Of a DNA stretch of 64,000 bases, positions 22,312 through 33,886 are shown piece after piece. The DNA lies in NCBI GenBank assembly GCA_020744225.1, contig JAGMWG010000029.1:248001-312000 (forward strand). The letters run 5' to 3'. This DNA comes from Paraphoma chrysanthemicola (Eukaryota > Ascomycota > Dothideomycetes > Pleosporales > Phaeosphaeriaceae). Positions within the stretch are counted from its first letter, which is position 1. Each line of letters starts with the position of its first letter. Both the position numbers and the translations under genes were made by a program. Under the pieces are notes generated by a model that ran no database searches, was not told the DNA's origin, and saw nothing but the letters and a program-made list of their open reading frames with translations.

Positions 22312-23147
22312 AGTCCCCTGAAGAAAACAGCATTGGCACATTGGCATGTAAATTTGATACACCTTCTACGATTGGCGCGATCCAGCGAAGCCGCATTGCT
22401 CCGCCTCGAAAGCGTTATACCATTCGATTGTAACGGACACTGATTGCCTTGAGTACATGTCGACAACCGCATTATCACTGAAGATTGATCTCGGGTCGAC
22501 TGGCAGCTTTACTATACCAACAAACCATTTTGATTGCATTGGCGAGGGAGTTTTGGGAGATTTGTGCCACTTGAGGCCTTTAGCACTGTTTGGGAAGGCA
22601 CGAACGATCTTACAAAAGGCGGGTCTGTGCGGAAGGGTTGAAAAAAGGCTCGACAATGGGTCGATGAATGCCGCTATTGGCGAAGTCACAACTACGGCGC
22701 CGCGGAGGCCAAGGTTGGGCCGTTGTGAATGCTGAACACGGCAAATCGCAAGCGTTGTTGATATGGTTGTGGATAACGCAAGATGGATTGGTGTAATGGT
22801 CGATAGTGACTTCAATGATGACGAACAGATAAGTTTTGTTCGACCTCCGATGTTAAAGCGCAAGATCGATCTCTTAAGTGCTGTTGCCCGGGTGCGAGTT
22901 GTTTTGAGCGCTCCTTCCTTTTCATGGTCACCGCGTCCCAGCACGGCTCATCGCAGCTTCCCTAACCTCACCTAACGGCCAGAGACCCACTTTTTCTCGC
23001 TACGCTAGTTATCTCCTCCATTCAACACTATCCTCAACGCGTCGCTGTTCGGACTCGTGCTTCACACGGTATGTATATACTGCATAGTTTCCCTTCCGCA
23101 GTTCACTTACCTGATAAAGATTGAGGCTAAGTGCGCACCCCGTCGCC
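22312..23147. other. Intergenic region
   Basis: About 840 bases between the RhoGAP and the RBR ligase. A minus-strand frame of 192 codons (22366-22944) is open but Ser/Thr/Arg-rich with no domain; I judge it a chance frame. Promoter of the RBR gene probably lies here. Confidence 0.4.
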
Positions 23148-25166
23148 ATGATGGACCCACCAACCGCACGTCTAGCGCTCAAGCTACAGCTAGACGACGT
23201 CGATGCGATATTGAAGAGCCTCCCAGCCTCCAGCACGGATGCGAAAGTCGTCGGTGAGATTGCAGCCTTCAGGTCGCTTCGCAACGAGCTTGTCAAGAAG
23301 TGGCAAGAGGTTGCTGGCCAGTGTTTTGCGTACAATGTCCTCAAGGAGGAGAATACTAATCATGTTGCATTCAAACGCTTGCTGAGTGAGGAGCAACAAG
23401 CTGAGCGTATGTTGAGCTCTGGCTTGGATGGCCACTGCTGACCTATTGAAGGCGATCATGACATGGCATGTCGACTTGCTGGCAAACCAGTCCCGCAGCG
23501 CGCGCCGCAGTCCAAGACCGGCAACGAGGCTGAACGAGCTGGATCTGCAACAAAAGGCACACTGAATGGAGCGGCTGGCCTGAAGAAGCCTCGCATCGAT
23601 GTCGCTGGCACCCAGACTGCCGAAGCGCTGTCGAAGCATCCACTCACAGTGTCGAAACCACTCCATTCATCGACCTCAGGCAAGCGTACTGCTGAAGTGC
23701 AACTGACACGCAGCTCTGATCAGACTGCGACGCCATCCCAAGTAGCCACCGAGAAGAGAGCCCGCGTAGACGACGAGACCGAGGAAGACAAACTGGCTGA
23801 GGCAGCGGCGCTGAAGTCTGCCAATGCTAAGAAACGCGTGGCTTTCCTTGATTCTGCAGTCCTACGGGAGGATGCCGATGGTCGCACGAAACGAACCAAG
23901 CTAGATGAGCGCAAGGAAGGCCAGCCTTTTGGTCTTGACAGCGCTACCAACGGGGCACCTATCACAGCCGCAGCATCGACGGCCCCGAAAGGTGCGAGCG
24001 GTCCGAGTGATCCTGTCACGGCCACCTGCTCTTCGTGTCTTGATGAACATGCCAAGCGCAATATGCTTGAACTCTCTTGCAGCGACGAGCCAAACACAGA
24101 GAGACATGCCTACTGCCGGGAGTGTCTTGTTCGTCTGTTCGAATCGTCAGTCACAGACCCTTCTCACTTTCCCCCGCGTTGCTGCTCCAAGATTATCCCG
24201 TTCTTCAAGTGCATCCCATTCCTCCCAACACCTTTGTTCGCCAGGTTCGTGGCACGACGTGAAGAGCTCGGGACGGCCAATCGAACCTATTGCAGCAACA
24301 ACCAGTGCTCAAGGTGGGTGAGACCAGCAAACATCGAGGCGGATGTGGCAACGTGCGCAGAGTGCTCGCAGAAGACATGCACTACCTGCAAGGCGAAACA
24401 GCACGAGGGGCTATGCCAAGAGGACAAGGATGTGAAGGAACTCATGAGCGTTGCCCGGCAGAAGCGCTGGCAGACGTGTCCTAGTTGCAAGGAGATGGTG
24501 GAGTTGGAGCGAGGCTGCTACCACATCACGTAGGCACGTCCTTCTCTGTTGCATGTAGACACTAACATGACCATCAGATGCCGCTGCCGTCACGAATTCT
24601 GCTATCTTTGCGTGGCCAAATGGAAGACTTGCAAGTGCCCAGCGTGGGATGAGCGAAACATCATCAACGTTGGAGGCGTGGTTGGCCAGGCTGCACCTGG
24701 CCCAGTGCCAGCTGCTGTTCCAGTACCAGCTCCACCTTTGAATGCAGCGCCTGCGCCCTTACCCTTCGCAAACCCCTTCCCGGCCCCAGCACCACTTCCG
24801 CAGGCCAACGCTGGTGTAGGCGGTTTCTGGAATGCTCCAGGCGGTCTCTTTGGACTGGGACAGGCTCCGGTCAATCCTGCGTTCTTTGGGAATGCGAATC
24901 CCGCTGCGGCCAACCCCATGCAAGCCCCACAGGCCCAGCAGGTCCATCAGCCTACGCTACCGGCTCCCAAGAACCGCCACGGTAGTCGTCGAGGTCGTCG
25001 AAGCGGCAAGCATCAGCCTCGGCATGAGCATGACTTCGAGCGCTTCTATCGCAGCATGGGATGGGACACCGAATGCAATCTGTGTGGCCACGAAGATCGG
25101 TGGGTCAACTGCTGCGGCGAGTGTGATCTCAAGGTCTGCTGGTACTGCACCAAACATCGTGTTTAA
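23148..25166 (+). CDS. RBR-type E3 ubiquitin ligase (RING1-IBR-RING2)
   Basis: Three exons: 23148-23406, 23452-24529, 24578-25166 (641 aa), with 45- and 48-nt introns. After a helical N-terminus and a long disordered linker, RING1 begins at CSSCLDEHAKRN, followed by HAYCREC and PPRCC. The IBR has YCSNNQCSRWV, CAECSQKTC and C..HEGLC. RING2 is TCPSCKEMVELERGCYHITC, with the transthiolation cysteine at about 447; the second intron splits the gene one codon before it. RBR ligases pass ubiquitin through that cysteine, HECT-like. A Pro/Ala-rich spacer then leads to an extra zinc-type motif, CNLCGHEDRWVNCCGECDLK, at the C-terminus. No signal peptide or membrane segment, so cytosolic or nuclear. Substrate unknown. 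Confidence 0.9.
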
Positions 25167-25381
25167 TAGTATGCTGGATGCTAGCTTACCAAGGAAAGCT
25201 GATGGATGGTTTGAAGGCATACTTAAGCAATCGTGGGACTATGTTGAAAGGGATATGATTGCCGGAGTATATATGAAGACACGCAGCAACTATGCCGACA
25301 TGTTATCACAATAACGTCCGTTCCTGCGTAACAATGGCCCGTCAGCTTGTGGCGAATCGTGCCTGTCGCCGTCTCCTACAC

Positions 25382-25696
25382 TCATACTGTTCCGTCCGTA
25401 GATGCTGAGGCGACCAGCTGTCCGTCTCGCGAGAACACAATCGTGTTGACTTCGCCACTATGACCTTTCAGTAAGCCGCGACATGCAACCCAGTCAGCGT
25501 CCCGGTCTGGCAGCATCTCCATCTCCCAAGAGACCTCATCAATGAATGTCTTTCGAACAATGCTTCTCTCATGTACGAAGAGAAGCGCTGATGAATACAC
25601 ATGTAGGGGCGCCTCTGACACAATGGGACAGAATCGCAGCACGAACCGGTTCGCATCGTGGAGGAAGCCTGCACATGTGTCTGCAGACGGCTGCGG
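25382..25696 (-). pseudogene. Relic of a NACHT-WD40 (STAND) protein
   Basis: A minus-strand open stretch of about 105 codons is bounded by TAA on its 5' side and by a stop immediately after the first WD40 repeat. It reads FLHDANRFVLRF, then IYSSALLFVHERSIVRK-like sequence (APLHVYSSALLF), then LKGHSGEVNTIVFSRDGQ and ASASTDGTV. That is the well-known junction between the NACHT region and the first WD40 blade of fungal HET-E/STAND proteins. The nucleotide-binding domain and the remaining blades are missing, so this is a decayed fragment rather than a gene. Intact relatives act in non-self recognition. Confidence 0.75.
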
Positions 25697-26371
25697 TGTG
25701 AATTAGTTTAGGGTAAGCACTTGTGTCATGACTAGTCCCGTTAAAAACACTCGCAACCAGACGTCGTACTCGTTGCCGTGTCGACGACTATGATATATGT
25801 TTCTAGCTCTCGTCCTGACTCATGCAGCTTTAACAGTGGGCGGAGAACAAGCTGCCACCACTGAGCAATCTGCAAGTCCTCCCACCGTATTCCGGTGCCG
25901 TATCTCGGTTTTACAAATTTCGGAAATGGAGAGACGAGGCTTTTATTGGTCAAATCTTGAGCTCGATGAGCTCGCCGAGCTGAGCTGAACTTCTACATGG
26001 CCTATTAGACTAAGGGCACAAGCACAACCTGCGCCATCACGCGCACTGGATTTGAAGTCAAGTAGAACTTGGTGGAGGCTATTGGCTTAGCTAGATTAGC
26101 TGTCTCTGTAATGATTTGTCTATACAAGTTCGTGGCAAGGGCGGAGTCGCCGGTGCTAATACAGCCCGTTGCTTGACGCGAGGCTGAGAGCATTCCCTAC
26201 GCTGTCATCGCTGGACTATAAGTAAAGCCCAGATAGTCGCAATCGATTCCGTCGGAGCGGTCATTCTACGCAGAGACAGTCGTTCAAAACATTCCAGTGA
26301 GCGCAGACCCAGTGCGAGTTACCCAACTTTATACACCGTGTCCTCAAACTGACTCTCCCAATAGGGCCACC
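25697..26371. other. Intergenic region
   Basis: About 675 bases between the STAND relic and a small secreted protein. Short frames only. It may include further unrecognisable remains of the relic. A promoter for the secreted protein is expected near 26200-26370. Confidence 0.4.
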
Positions 26372-26821
26372 ATGTGGACACCAGCCAGTAACCTCCTCAC
26401 CACCATTATCATACTGCTCCCCAGCGTCACCCAAGTCCTCGCAACCTGCCGAGTGCCGCCTTGCGGAGATGTCCAGAACAACAGCCCCTGGAGGATGAAA
26501 TGGGCCGACCTCAGTGGCGGGCCTCACTACTGTGACGTCTACAACTGGCACGTCGGCAGCGACGCTAGCCCCGCACCAAACATGGCCCATCGAAGGTGTT
26601 CCCAGGGCTGGGTTGAGGTCGGAGAGCATAAAGGTGGTTTCGCACAACGGCTTGACGTCGATGGGTTTTGCTTCCATGACCGCCGCTACCGCATCCGCTG
26701 GGGCAGCGCGGCTGGGGCAACATATACGCTGCAGCCGGGCGTGTGGACGAAAATTAGCGATGCGCAGACGGCGACGTGCTCGCAGGCGGCGGATGGGATG
26801 GCGAGCTGCTTTATCCTGTAG
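26372..26821 (+). CDS. Small secreted cysteine-rich protein (candidate effector)
   Basis: Single exon of 149 aa. I start at ATG 26372, which sits in a good context (GCCACCATG), rather than at the upstream GTG. A signal peptide is clear: hydrophobic core LLTTIIILLPSVTQVLA with probable cleavage before TCRVPPCG. The mature part (about 123 aa) has seven cysteines, including CRVPPC, HYCDVYNWHVG, RRCSQGW and FCFHDRRYRIRWG. No known enzyme domain is seen. Size, secretion and cysteines fit a fungal effector or antimicrobial-type protein; the odd cysteine count leaves one free or dimer-forming. It is convergent with the methyltransferase gene. Confidence 0.8.
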   Translation: MWTPASNLLTTIIILLPSVTQVLATCRVPPCGDVQNNSPWRMKWADLSGGPHYCDVYNWHVGSDASPAPNMAHRRCSQGWVEVGEHKGGFAQRLDVDGFCFHDRRYRIRWGSAAGATYTLQPGVWTKISDAQTATCSQAADGMASCFIL

Positions 26822-27040
26822 TACTATCCTGTAGTAGTGCGTGCTCTGGTGCTTTTATGTGCTGGGATTTGGCTGAGTTTGAATTTAAATGACATCAATC
26901 TGTTTCCTGCAAGATCACACGTTGCTGTAAGGGCTAGTAGTCGTGCTAGAAGTTTAATTAAGACGATAGTCACATTACATAAGCTCGGCGAAGGTGTAAG
27001 CAACTAATACTTTTCAAATCTCACTGTGTAAATATCTGAA

Positions 27041-28135
27041 CTATTTTCGCACCGCAACAACAAATAACCTCGGATACCCTAACATGACCTTCCCATCCGT
27101 CAACTCGGGATACGCCTCCTTCAATCTATGCTCATACTCTTCCAAGAACGCCTTCTTCGCCCCTTCATCATCAATCCGATTCAAATACGGCTGCAACCCC
27201 GTCCCTTTGACCCACTCCACTATCCCACCTGCATCCCGCAGAACGTGCTGATACTCGGTCCGCCAAATATTCACATTGTTTGCATACGGACTCAACGCAT
27301 CATAAAATGCGCTCGGCGGCTCAATAGGATCCAAATCCGGCCTAGACGAATACGTCACATCGCCGATCTGTGTGCCAGCGAAGAATCTGGCCCACGGCGT
27401 GTCCGGGAGTGAAGCAGTCGTCCGCATCAACGTATGTGATGGCTGGTGGTAATTATCTGGGACTTGAATTGCAATTACGCCACCTGGGGATAGGGATTTG
27501 AAGAGGCGGAGGAGAGTGGGGATACGGAGCGGGGAGCGGAGCCAGTGGAATACGGCGTTACTAAACACCAGGTCGGCTTTTTCAGGGTGGTCACCAAGAG
27601 TGTACGTGCTCAGATCGCCGTGGACAAAATCTACTTTCCCTTTCCCATCCCTATCTTCCACACTTTGGAGATCAGAGAATGTGGCGTTGGCTTTGAGTAA
27701 CATGTCGCGACTACTATCCATCCCCGTGATTCTGGATCCAGGGAATGCGTCGAAGAGTACTTGTGTTGAGTTTCCGGGGCCGCAGCCGAGGTCGTGGATG
27801 CGGAGTTGCCTGGCGTGCGAGCTGGGGCGCAGTAAGAGTGGAGTGATTTGCGATACGAGGTCGTACACGGGACGAGTGCGCTCGGTGCGGAATTTGAGGT
27901 ATTGTGTTGCGGACCAGTCTTTTTGGGGCGGTTGCGGTGGGGACGACATGGTTTGGGATGTGGTGAGGTGCCGGATGGAGTGAGGTGATTGTGTTTGGTG
28001 TTTGAGTCCAGAGGGATTGAGTGGGTTGGAGGGGATTCGGGACCGAGTCGACGGTACGGAGCACAGGTGTTGTGATGGAATGCGTGATGAGTATAGGCGA
28101 GTGGAAAGGCGGGGTCTGATGCAATGCTGGAGCAT
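27041..28135 (-). CDS. Trans-aconitate 2-methyltransferase-like SAM enzyme, probable mitochondrial presequence
   Basis: Single exon, 364 aa from ATG 28133-28135 (the frame extends to a GTG a few codons earlier). From residue about 68 (MSSPPQPPQKDWSATQYLKF) it follows the trans-aconitate methyltransferase family: SAM motif I IHDLGCGPGNSTQVLF, then FSNAVFHWL and GGVIAIQVPDN. These enzymes methylate trans-aconitate, which otherwise inhibits aconitase. The first about 65 residues are Arg/Ser-rich, nearly without acids, and end in RHLTTSQT, which looks like a mitochondrial targeting sequence. A second in-frame ATG at the family's usual start could give a cytosolic form. Substrate is inferred from family only. 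Confidence 0.88.
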   Translation of the reverse strand: MLQHCIRPRLSTRLYSSRIPSQHLCSVPSTRSRIPSNPLNPSGLKHQTQSPHSIRHLTTSQTMSSPPQPPQKDWSATQYLKFRTERTRPVYDLVSQITPLLLRPSSHARQLRIHDLGCGPGNSTQVLFDAFPGSRITGMDSSRDMLLKANATFSDLQSVEDRDGKGKVDFVHGDLSTYTLGDHPEKADLVFSNAVFHWLRSPLRIPTLLRLFKSLSPGGVIAIQVPDNYHQPSHTLMRTTASLPDTPWARFFAGTQIGDVTYSSRPDLDPIEPPSAFYDALSPYANNVNIWRTEYQHVLRDAGGIVEWVKGTGLQPYLNRIDDEGAKKAFLEEYEHRLKEAYPELTDGKVMLGYPRLFVVAVRK

Positions 28136-28414
28136 GGTAAAACTTGTCACTGGAACTATGTTTAAAAAGACAGTGCAAGAGGAAAGGTTGTCGTTGAGTC
28201 AAGCAGATATGGTGATGTAGCCAAGACCGGCCGCGGACTGAGGTTGAGATGAGGTGGAGGTTGATGGGGTAGGGCTGGCCAATCGGCGCGGTTTTGTGGG
28301 GATATATGGGGCGCGCTATGGGGATAGAATTATCTCCGGCGCGAGGCTAGAGCTGTACGACAATGCTTCAGAAAATGCCAATGTACAAATGAAATCCTTC
28401 TGGTTTGAAGCGCT

Positions 28415-31400
28415 CTACCAATAGCACGTAGCTCTCAAGAACATGCCCGTCCCAAAGCAAGTAAAGTCCAAATCCTCCTTATAGCACTTCGATGTCGCCC
28501 AGCCCTCACAATTCAAATATCCCACCACATCTCCAACCTTTGCTTTATCGTAATCTATCCGTTGCGCCAGCCCGCCATTGCTGTAATCACACGTCTTACC
28601 AAATACCTTGGTGATCCCCTTGATATCGTCCGGCATGTCTGTAGTAGTGACAGTGTCGTCTTCTGACCAGCCATAGCTCGCTAGACACACTTTGTACTCT
28701 CCATAGTACGAGATGGCCTGGCGGCCAAACAGCCATGACCCGGCACCTGGGCCGCCGGAACCCATGTACAGGCTCCATGTGTAGATGTCGAACTTGGGTC
28801 GTTTTCCCTCTTTTGTCTCCGGAGTCTTCGGCTGCTCTGGCGCAGGCGGGTCAGAAGGTTTCGGCTGCGGGGGCGGTGCAGGTGCTTGGACGTCAGTATT
28901 TTGTTCTGGATCGATGCGCCACATGAGGCAGTTATTTTCTCTGACACCGCCTTGCTTGTCGATAATACCCTCTTGGTCGCAGCCGTCGATGAGCGTGACG
29001 AATTGCTTATTGCATTCGTCCTTGGTCATGAGCCATTCGCAATTGTTTTTCGCTTCGAGGCGGACGAGGATGTTGAGGCCAGATTTGTGCACTTCTTGCC
29101 ACCCGAAGCTGACGAGGGCAGCTTGGTAGGAATTGCTGCCAAACGTGAGGCCATCGTACGTTTTACAGAAGGATTCTGCTGCTTGGACCATGTGCTCGCG
29201 CGTTGCCATCTGGCCATCATCATAGCACTTATTCGTGTTGCTGCTCGGATTTGAAAAGTCGGGCTTTTGGATTGCTGGTGTTGACGGCTTTGGCGTGGAG
29301 CCTCCACCGCCTCCAGGAGCGGTTGGACTGCCCCCTCCTGGTTGAGTAGTCGACCCACCCCCGTTGCCTGGGATGCGACCACCACCACCATCGTCGTTGT
29401 CCCAGCCCCAGGGATTGTCCATGGTGTCTCTTTTCCAGTAACACTTTCCATCATCTTCTTCCTCCTCTTCCTCCTCGTCCGGATCAGGATCCGTACCCGG
29501 CTGACACTGGAGATCTGTACAGGTCGGACTTCCGCATTTACCCTTCGTGCAGGAGACGCAGTCTTTGCCCTTGCAGGTAGCACACTTTGGGCCCTTGCAT
29601 CCTGAGCAGTTTGCACCAATGCAAATATTGCAAAGCGGACCCTTGCAAGAGACGCAATCCAAACCAATGCAACCTAAGCACTTGAAGCCAATGCATACAT
29701 TGCAGAGAAGACCTGCTTTGCAGCCACCGCATGAGCTTCCACAACCGCCTGAATCACAGTCTTCACCCTTGCAATCGCCATCGCCATCGTCTTCATCGTC
29801 TTCAGGGTTTTCATTCTCTTCTTCGCCGGGATCGCAGAGGCCAGGCAACTTCGTACATGGTGTTGGATACGGCGTGGTCGTTGGCCGCGGTGGTAAGCCA
29901 GAAATGAATGTTATGCTTGGAACTGCTGAGGTAATGTATGGAGGCGGGGGCCTTCTTGTCTCTGTTGCGCTGGTGTAAATGAGGCGTCCCGTTGAGTCGG
30001 TCGTAGTGAAGGCAGGCCAGGTCGTGGTGGTCAAAAGTGTCACACCACTAGTGACGGTCTTCGGGCCATCTCCTGATGTTGATGGTCCGATGACCAAGGT
30101 AGAAATCCACCATACTGATATAGTGACGGGAGGTCGAGTGACCGTGGTGGTGTATCCCGAGCTCGTGACGGTAACTGGTGGGTACGCCGTAGTAACCGTC
30201 ACGCCTTGGTATGGTGGCAAAACAACTGTGCACGGGAACTGACAGTAGACCTGGGGATTGGGCTGCTTCCAGATATCTGGTGACACCCACACCAGATCTT
30301 TATCATTCCCACTGTCTCCTGGGAGTTGGGCTCCTGTGCCAGCATCAAAGTCGATTGACCAGATCATGAGCCCACCTAGACAAAGAGAGTTTGCAAAACC
30401 CTCCTTCAAAGCGAGCGTTTCTGCATCGTCATACCCGACCCAGCTGTCGCCAGCATAAGTGACGTACTTGACCATCGCTGTCTCGTTGAAGTAGGGTGTG
30501 AGCCCGTCTTTTTTTATCATTGCCTGGATCTCGCGATTCGAAAGTACTCCTTCGAATGCAGTACATTCCCCGGCCGCGCCAGGGCCCTTGAATCCGCAGC
30601 CCATGCGTCCGCAAGAAGCGTCTGCCAGCTTGTAGGTTCGGCCGTAGTACGCCAGTCCCATGTTGATTTTCTTCGGATCGACACCGTCGAACCACAATGG
30701 CTTGAAGTTCTGGTAGATCTCGGTGATGTCGGTCTGTGGTCGAACGATAGATCCTGGTTGTATAGTCAGCGCAAGCTCTCAATGAGTTGGATTGCCTTGA
30801 TTTGAAATGCTTAGGACGCTACATAGCGTTGTAGAGATTCTGCACTTACCTAGCGCCTTGACGTCCGTATCCCATGGACCGTGTAAGTCATAGCTTTCCA
30901 AATGTTAGCCGATATGGTACGATATGTTGTATCTGATGGCCAGCTTACCTCATAAAGCCCATAAAGTCCACATAAGGCTCCATGGCCTTTGGCTTGAAGC
31001 CACGCAGATACCAGTAATCGGGCGCAAGGGTCAAGGAAAGACCGTAACGCCCGGCAAAAGCAGCTTGCATCTCCTTGACCAAGAGCACGAGATTATCCGC
31101 ATCACCTGGTTTGCCTCCTCTCTTCGCATCCTCTGGGTATTCCCAATCGAGATCGGCGCCCTGGAAACCATACTCGTCCATGAATGCGATGGTCGACTTG
31201 ATGAATTCAGCACGATTTGCTGCGGTACTACACATATCACTCCAAGCCGTGTGGTAGATTCCCGGATCCGAGAAGCTCCAGCCGCCGATTGCGACCCATG
31301 TTTGGAGGCCGTTAGTCGACAGCTTCGTGAAGTCGCGATACGTGGGCGGGTCGGCGTCATTCATCGGAATGATGTTGAATGTTGTAGGGTCGAAGAATAC

Positions 31401-33886
31401 GAACGAGTAGAATAGATGCGTGAGTCCTTTGGTGTTGATTTGTGACGGGCTGACTTTGTCGCACTTGCGTTCGCGAACATTCCAACCTTGATAGTAGCCT
31501 ACTCGACGACCCGTAGACGCTGAGCGCCCACTACAAGACGGAGATGGATACTTCTGGCACGATCCAAAACCTTGCTGGCATGGTGTCTTGCCGAATTGCG
31601 GCTCAGGATCATAGCAATGAACGTCCTCGGTTCCACACCATCCATAGTAACTGCAGCACAAGTTAAGCCCGCATTTGGTCTTTCCATCTGCGGAGTCAAT
31701 GCCACACATGGCTTTAGCGTCGCAATTGGAGGTACAGCCAGCACCGCAATTGTGCTCTTTATACCCACATTTGCCCTCTGCACTGCAACAGCTATCGTCC
31801 TTGCAGGGAGAACCGGGGCCACATTGTATTGGTCCATCTCGTTTGTGAAGTGAGTGTGTGAAGGGCGTGAACCCAGTTCCGAGGGACTGTTTTAGAGAGT
31901 CCCCACTGCTGATAATGCCTAATTTAGTAGAGCCGTGCTGATGGGAGGCTTGGTTTATATGAGACCCGGCATGTCGACGGAAATGAGAGCGCCTCGATTC
32001 TGAGACGCGTCGATCAGAGTTTGTGCTGTTGCTTCTTGCTTGCTCTGCGAGAGGCTCCGAGTTATTTTGATGGCTCGGAATGTCTCCAACGTCCCCAATA
32101 TTACCCAGAATGTATGCCGTTCCCAGACTAAGGGGATCGTATGGGATGGGTGCTCGAGGTTCTCTATGGCCTCGTTGTGCTACGTTGCTTGCCTCGTCTG
32201 CATTGGTAGACGCGTTGCTGACAGCAACCCGCAAATGCGACAAAGTACTATTGGGGCTGGTCGCAATTCCGGAAAAGGATTCGTTAGACGCGAATTGAAG
32301 CCCTTGATCGTGCATGTAAGCGCCACCCTTTGAAGAATATTCATCGACAGCAGCCTTCTCCTCGGCGAATGCGTCAGTAACGTTCGATGAGGTGACTGTT
32401 CCATTGAGCTGCACCGCAAAGTGCGGACCTCCCCACTGGCGGACTTGCTCCCATGTCAGGTTGGCCATGGCTTGAATCTGCTCTTTGGGCGTAAGATGGC
32501 CGACGTAGTTGTCGGCGCGCTTGGTGTCTTTGTACAGCTTCACATCATAACTTGTTGATCCACCTGGTCCCATTTTGACTGTAAGAGAAGTTGTAAGTCT
32601 GTTCACAATGTTCTGAAGAGTTAGGAACACTTACATCCAGCTGGTGGCTCGTTAGGGTCATTGAAAAACAGAAGAGACACAAGAACGGCGGTGTGGTCCA
32701 GCTCTGCCTGAGTTGTTCTCCCACCTTCTTGCCTGGCGATAGCTCGCAATCTTGTTGCGACCACTCTATGTGCGTTACCTTGCCAATCTGATGTAATCAA
32801 TTAGCATCGTTACCGTACATTTGATCGCGATCAATGACCAATTGTAGTCCTCACAGTGCTACAAAGCGTGACAGAAAGCAAATAGACTAGGATATACCTT
32901 GTTCGGATTTGATTGCCTCATCCCATTGCGGTGCTTCGTCTGCACAGTTGGAATTGATCAATTGCGGTGCACAAAACGTGTTTCCTCGACCACCGTCGCC
33001 TTCCGGGAACACGTTCTGATTTGGAGTACCCTCGCCACCCTCTACAAAACTACATATCAACATTAGTATGCTTGAATGAAGTAGTTTACATGGGTTAGGG
33101 CGACTAACCTGCGTGGTGGCCATTCTTCGCAGGTGTAGTAGCGACCACTACGTTGCAACAGAATGGTGTCCCCATTCGCATCGATGGACCAATCTGCAGC
33201 GATCTCGTTGATGTGTAAAGGGTCGACAGTCTCCCTTGACTTATAAGGCCATGGTCCGGGCATAACATCTGGTTGGACGATTAGGTTGGTTACGGGGTGT
33301 CTTTCTGGACATGGATGGTCCCTTATCCACGTTCGATTACACATGCGATCTCCCCTCGGATCCGTGGAGGCAGAGTTGACATCGAAGCCATAGATATTAG
33401 ATCCGGCCGCACCTGCCCACGCAGCCAGGCTTCTTGTTCGACCTCGATTAGTATTTAACCAGTTGATATTGTTCTGGCAGATGGCGGGCATGAAGTGACA
33501 ATTGTAGTAAAGAGCGACAATGTTCTGAGGAATGACAACGAAGTTGGGAGTGTCAAGAGCCGTTCTTCTCCAAAAAGCTACGAGTGGATCGTTTAATCAG
33601 CAGCTGACTTGAAGTCAGGAAGCTATTGCGTTGGCCACTTACGCGCTTGTTGGCCGTTGCGCATCATGTATCTGAAGAGTTCAGTGATTATGCCTACCCG
33701 CATATGGAAGATGGTTGACATACTGGTATTCTTGGATGTACTGTCCGTGAACAAAGCTGCATATTAAAAGAGCGTAGATACATAATCGCGAGATGCCCAC
33801 GAAGGGCTGTTTGGGACAAAGCATTGGGACAAAAGAGTGAATTCGCGATCGCTTTCCACCCCAACCTGCTGCGTGAGAACGGCATG
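28415..33886 (-). CDS. Multidomain killer-toxin-like class V chitinase with NucA/NucB-like N-terminal region
   Basis: Minus-strand exons, in order: 33886-33801 (tentative), 33756-33724, 33671-33643, 33577-33109, 33049-32898, 32787-32635, 32578-30949, 30893-30850, 30753-28415. All joins keep phase; about 1,645 aa without a confident first exon, and no signal peptide found yet. The N-terminal part has YYTCEEWPP, VEGGEG and NTFCAP, resembling the NucA/NucB deoxyribonuclease family. A KR site (HSLHKRDG) precedes two CBM18 modules (CGPGSPC..., CGLNLCCSYYGWCG). The GH18 barrel has GADLDWEYP with the catalytic Glu, then GLAYYGRTYK and MIWSIDF. After a Thr/Pro linker come acidic runs, seven octapeptide cysteine repeats and two C-terminal cysteine-containing domains. 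Zymocin-like chitinases open the wall for a toxin; the nuclease assignment is the weak point. Confidence 0.7.
29537..29704 (-). repeat. Seven octapeptide C-x-x-C repeats inside the chitinase tail
   Basis: Seven consecutive 24-nt units encode CNVCIGFK, CLGCIGLD, CVSCKGPL, CNICIGAN, CSGCKGPK, CATCKGKD and CVSCTKGK: cysteines at positions 1 and 4 of every unit, and Gly at position 6 in the first six. Acidic stretches flank it. The spacing suggests a metal-binding or disulfide-ladder solenoid. Confidence 0.9.

Noticed and set aside
22366..22944. Minus-strand 192-codon frame between the RhoGAP and RBR genes
   Set aside because: Composition is Ser/Thr/Arg-rich without domain or splice support; likely chance.
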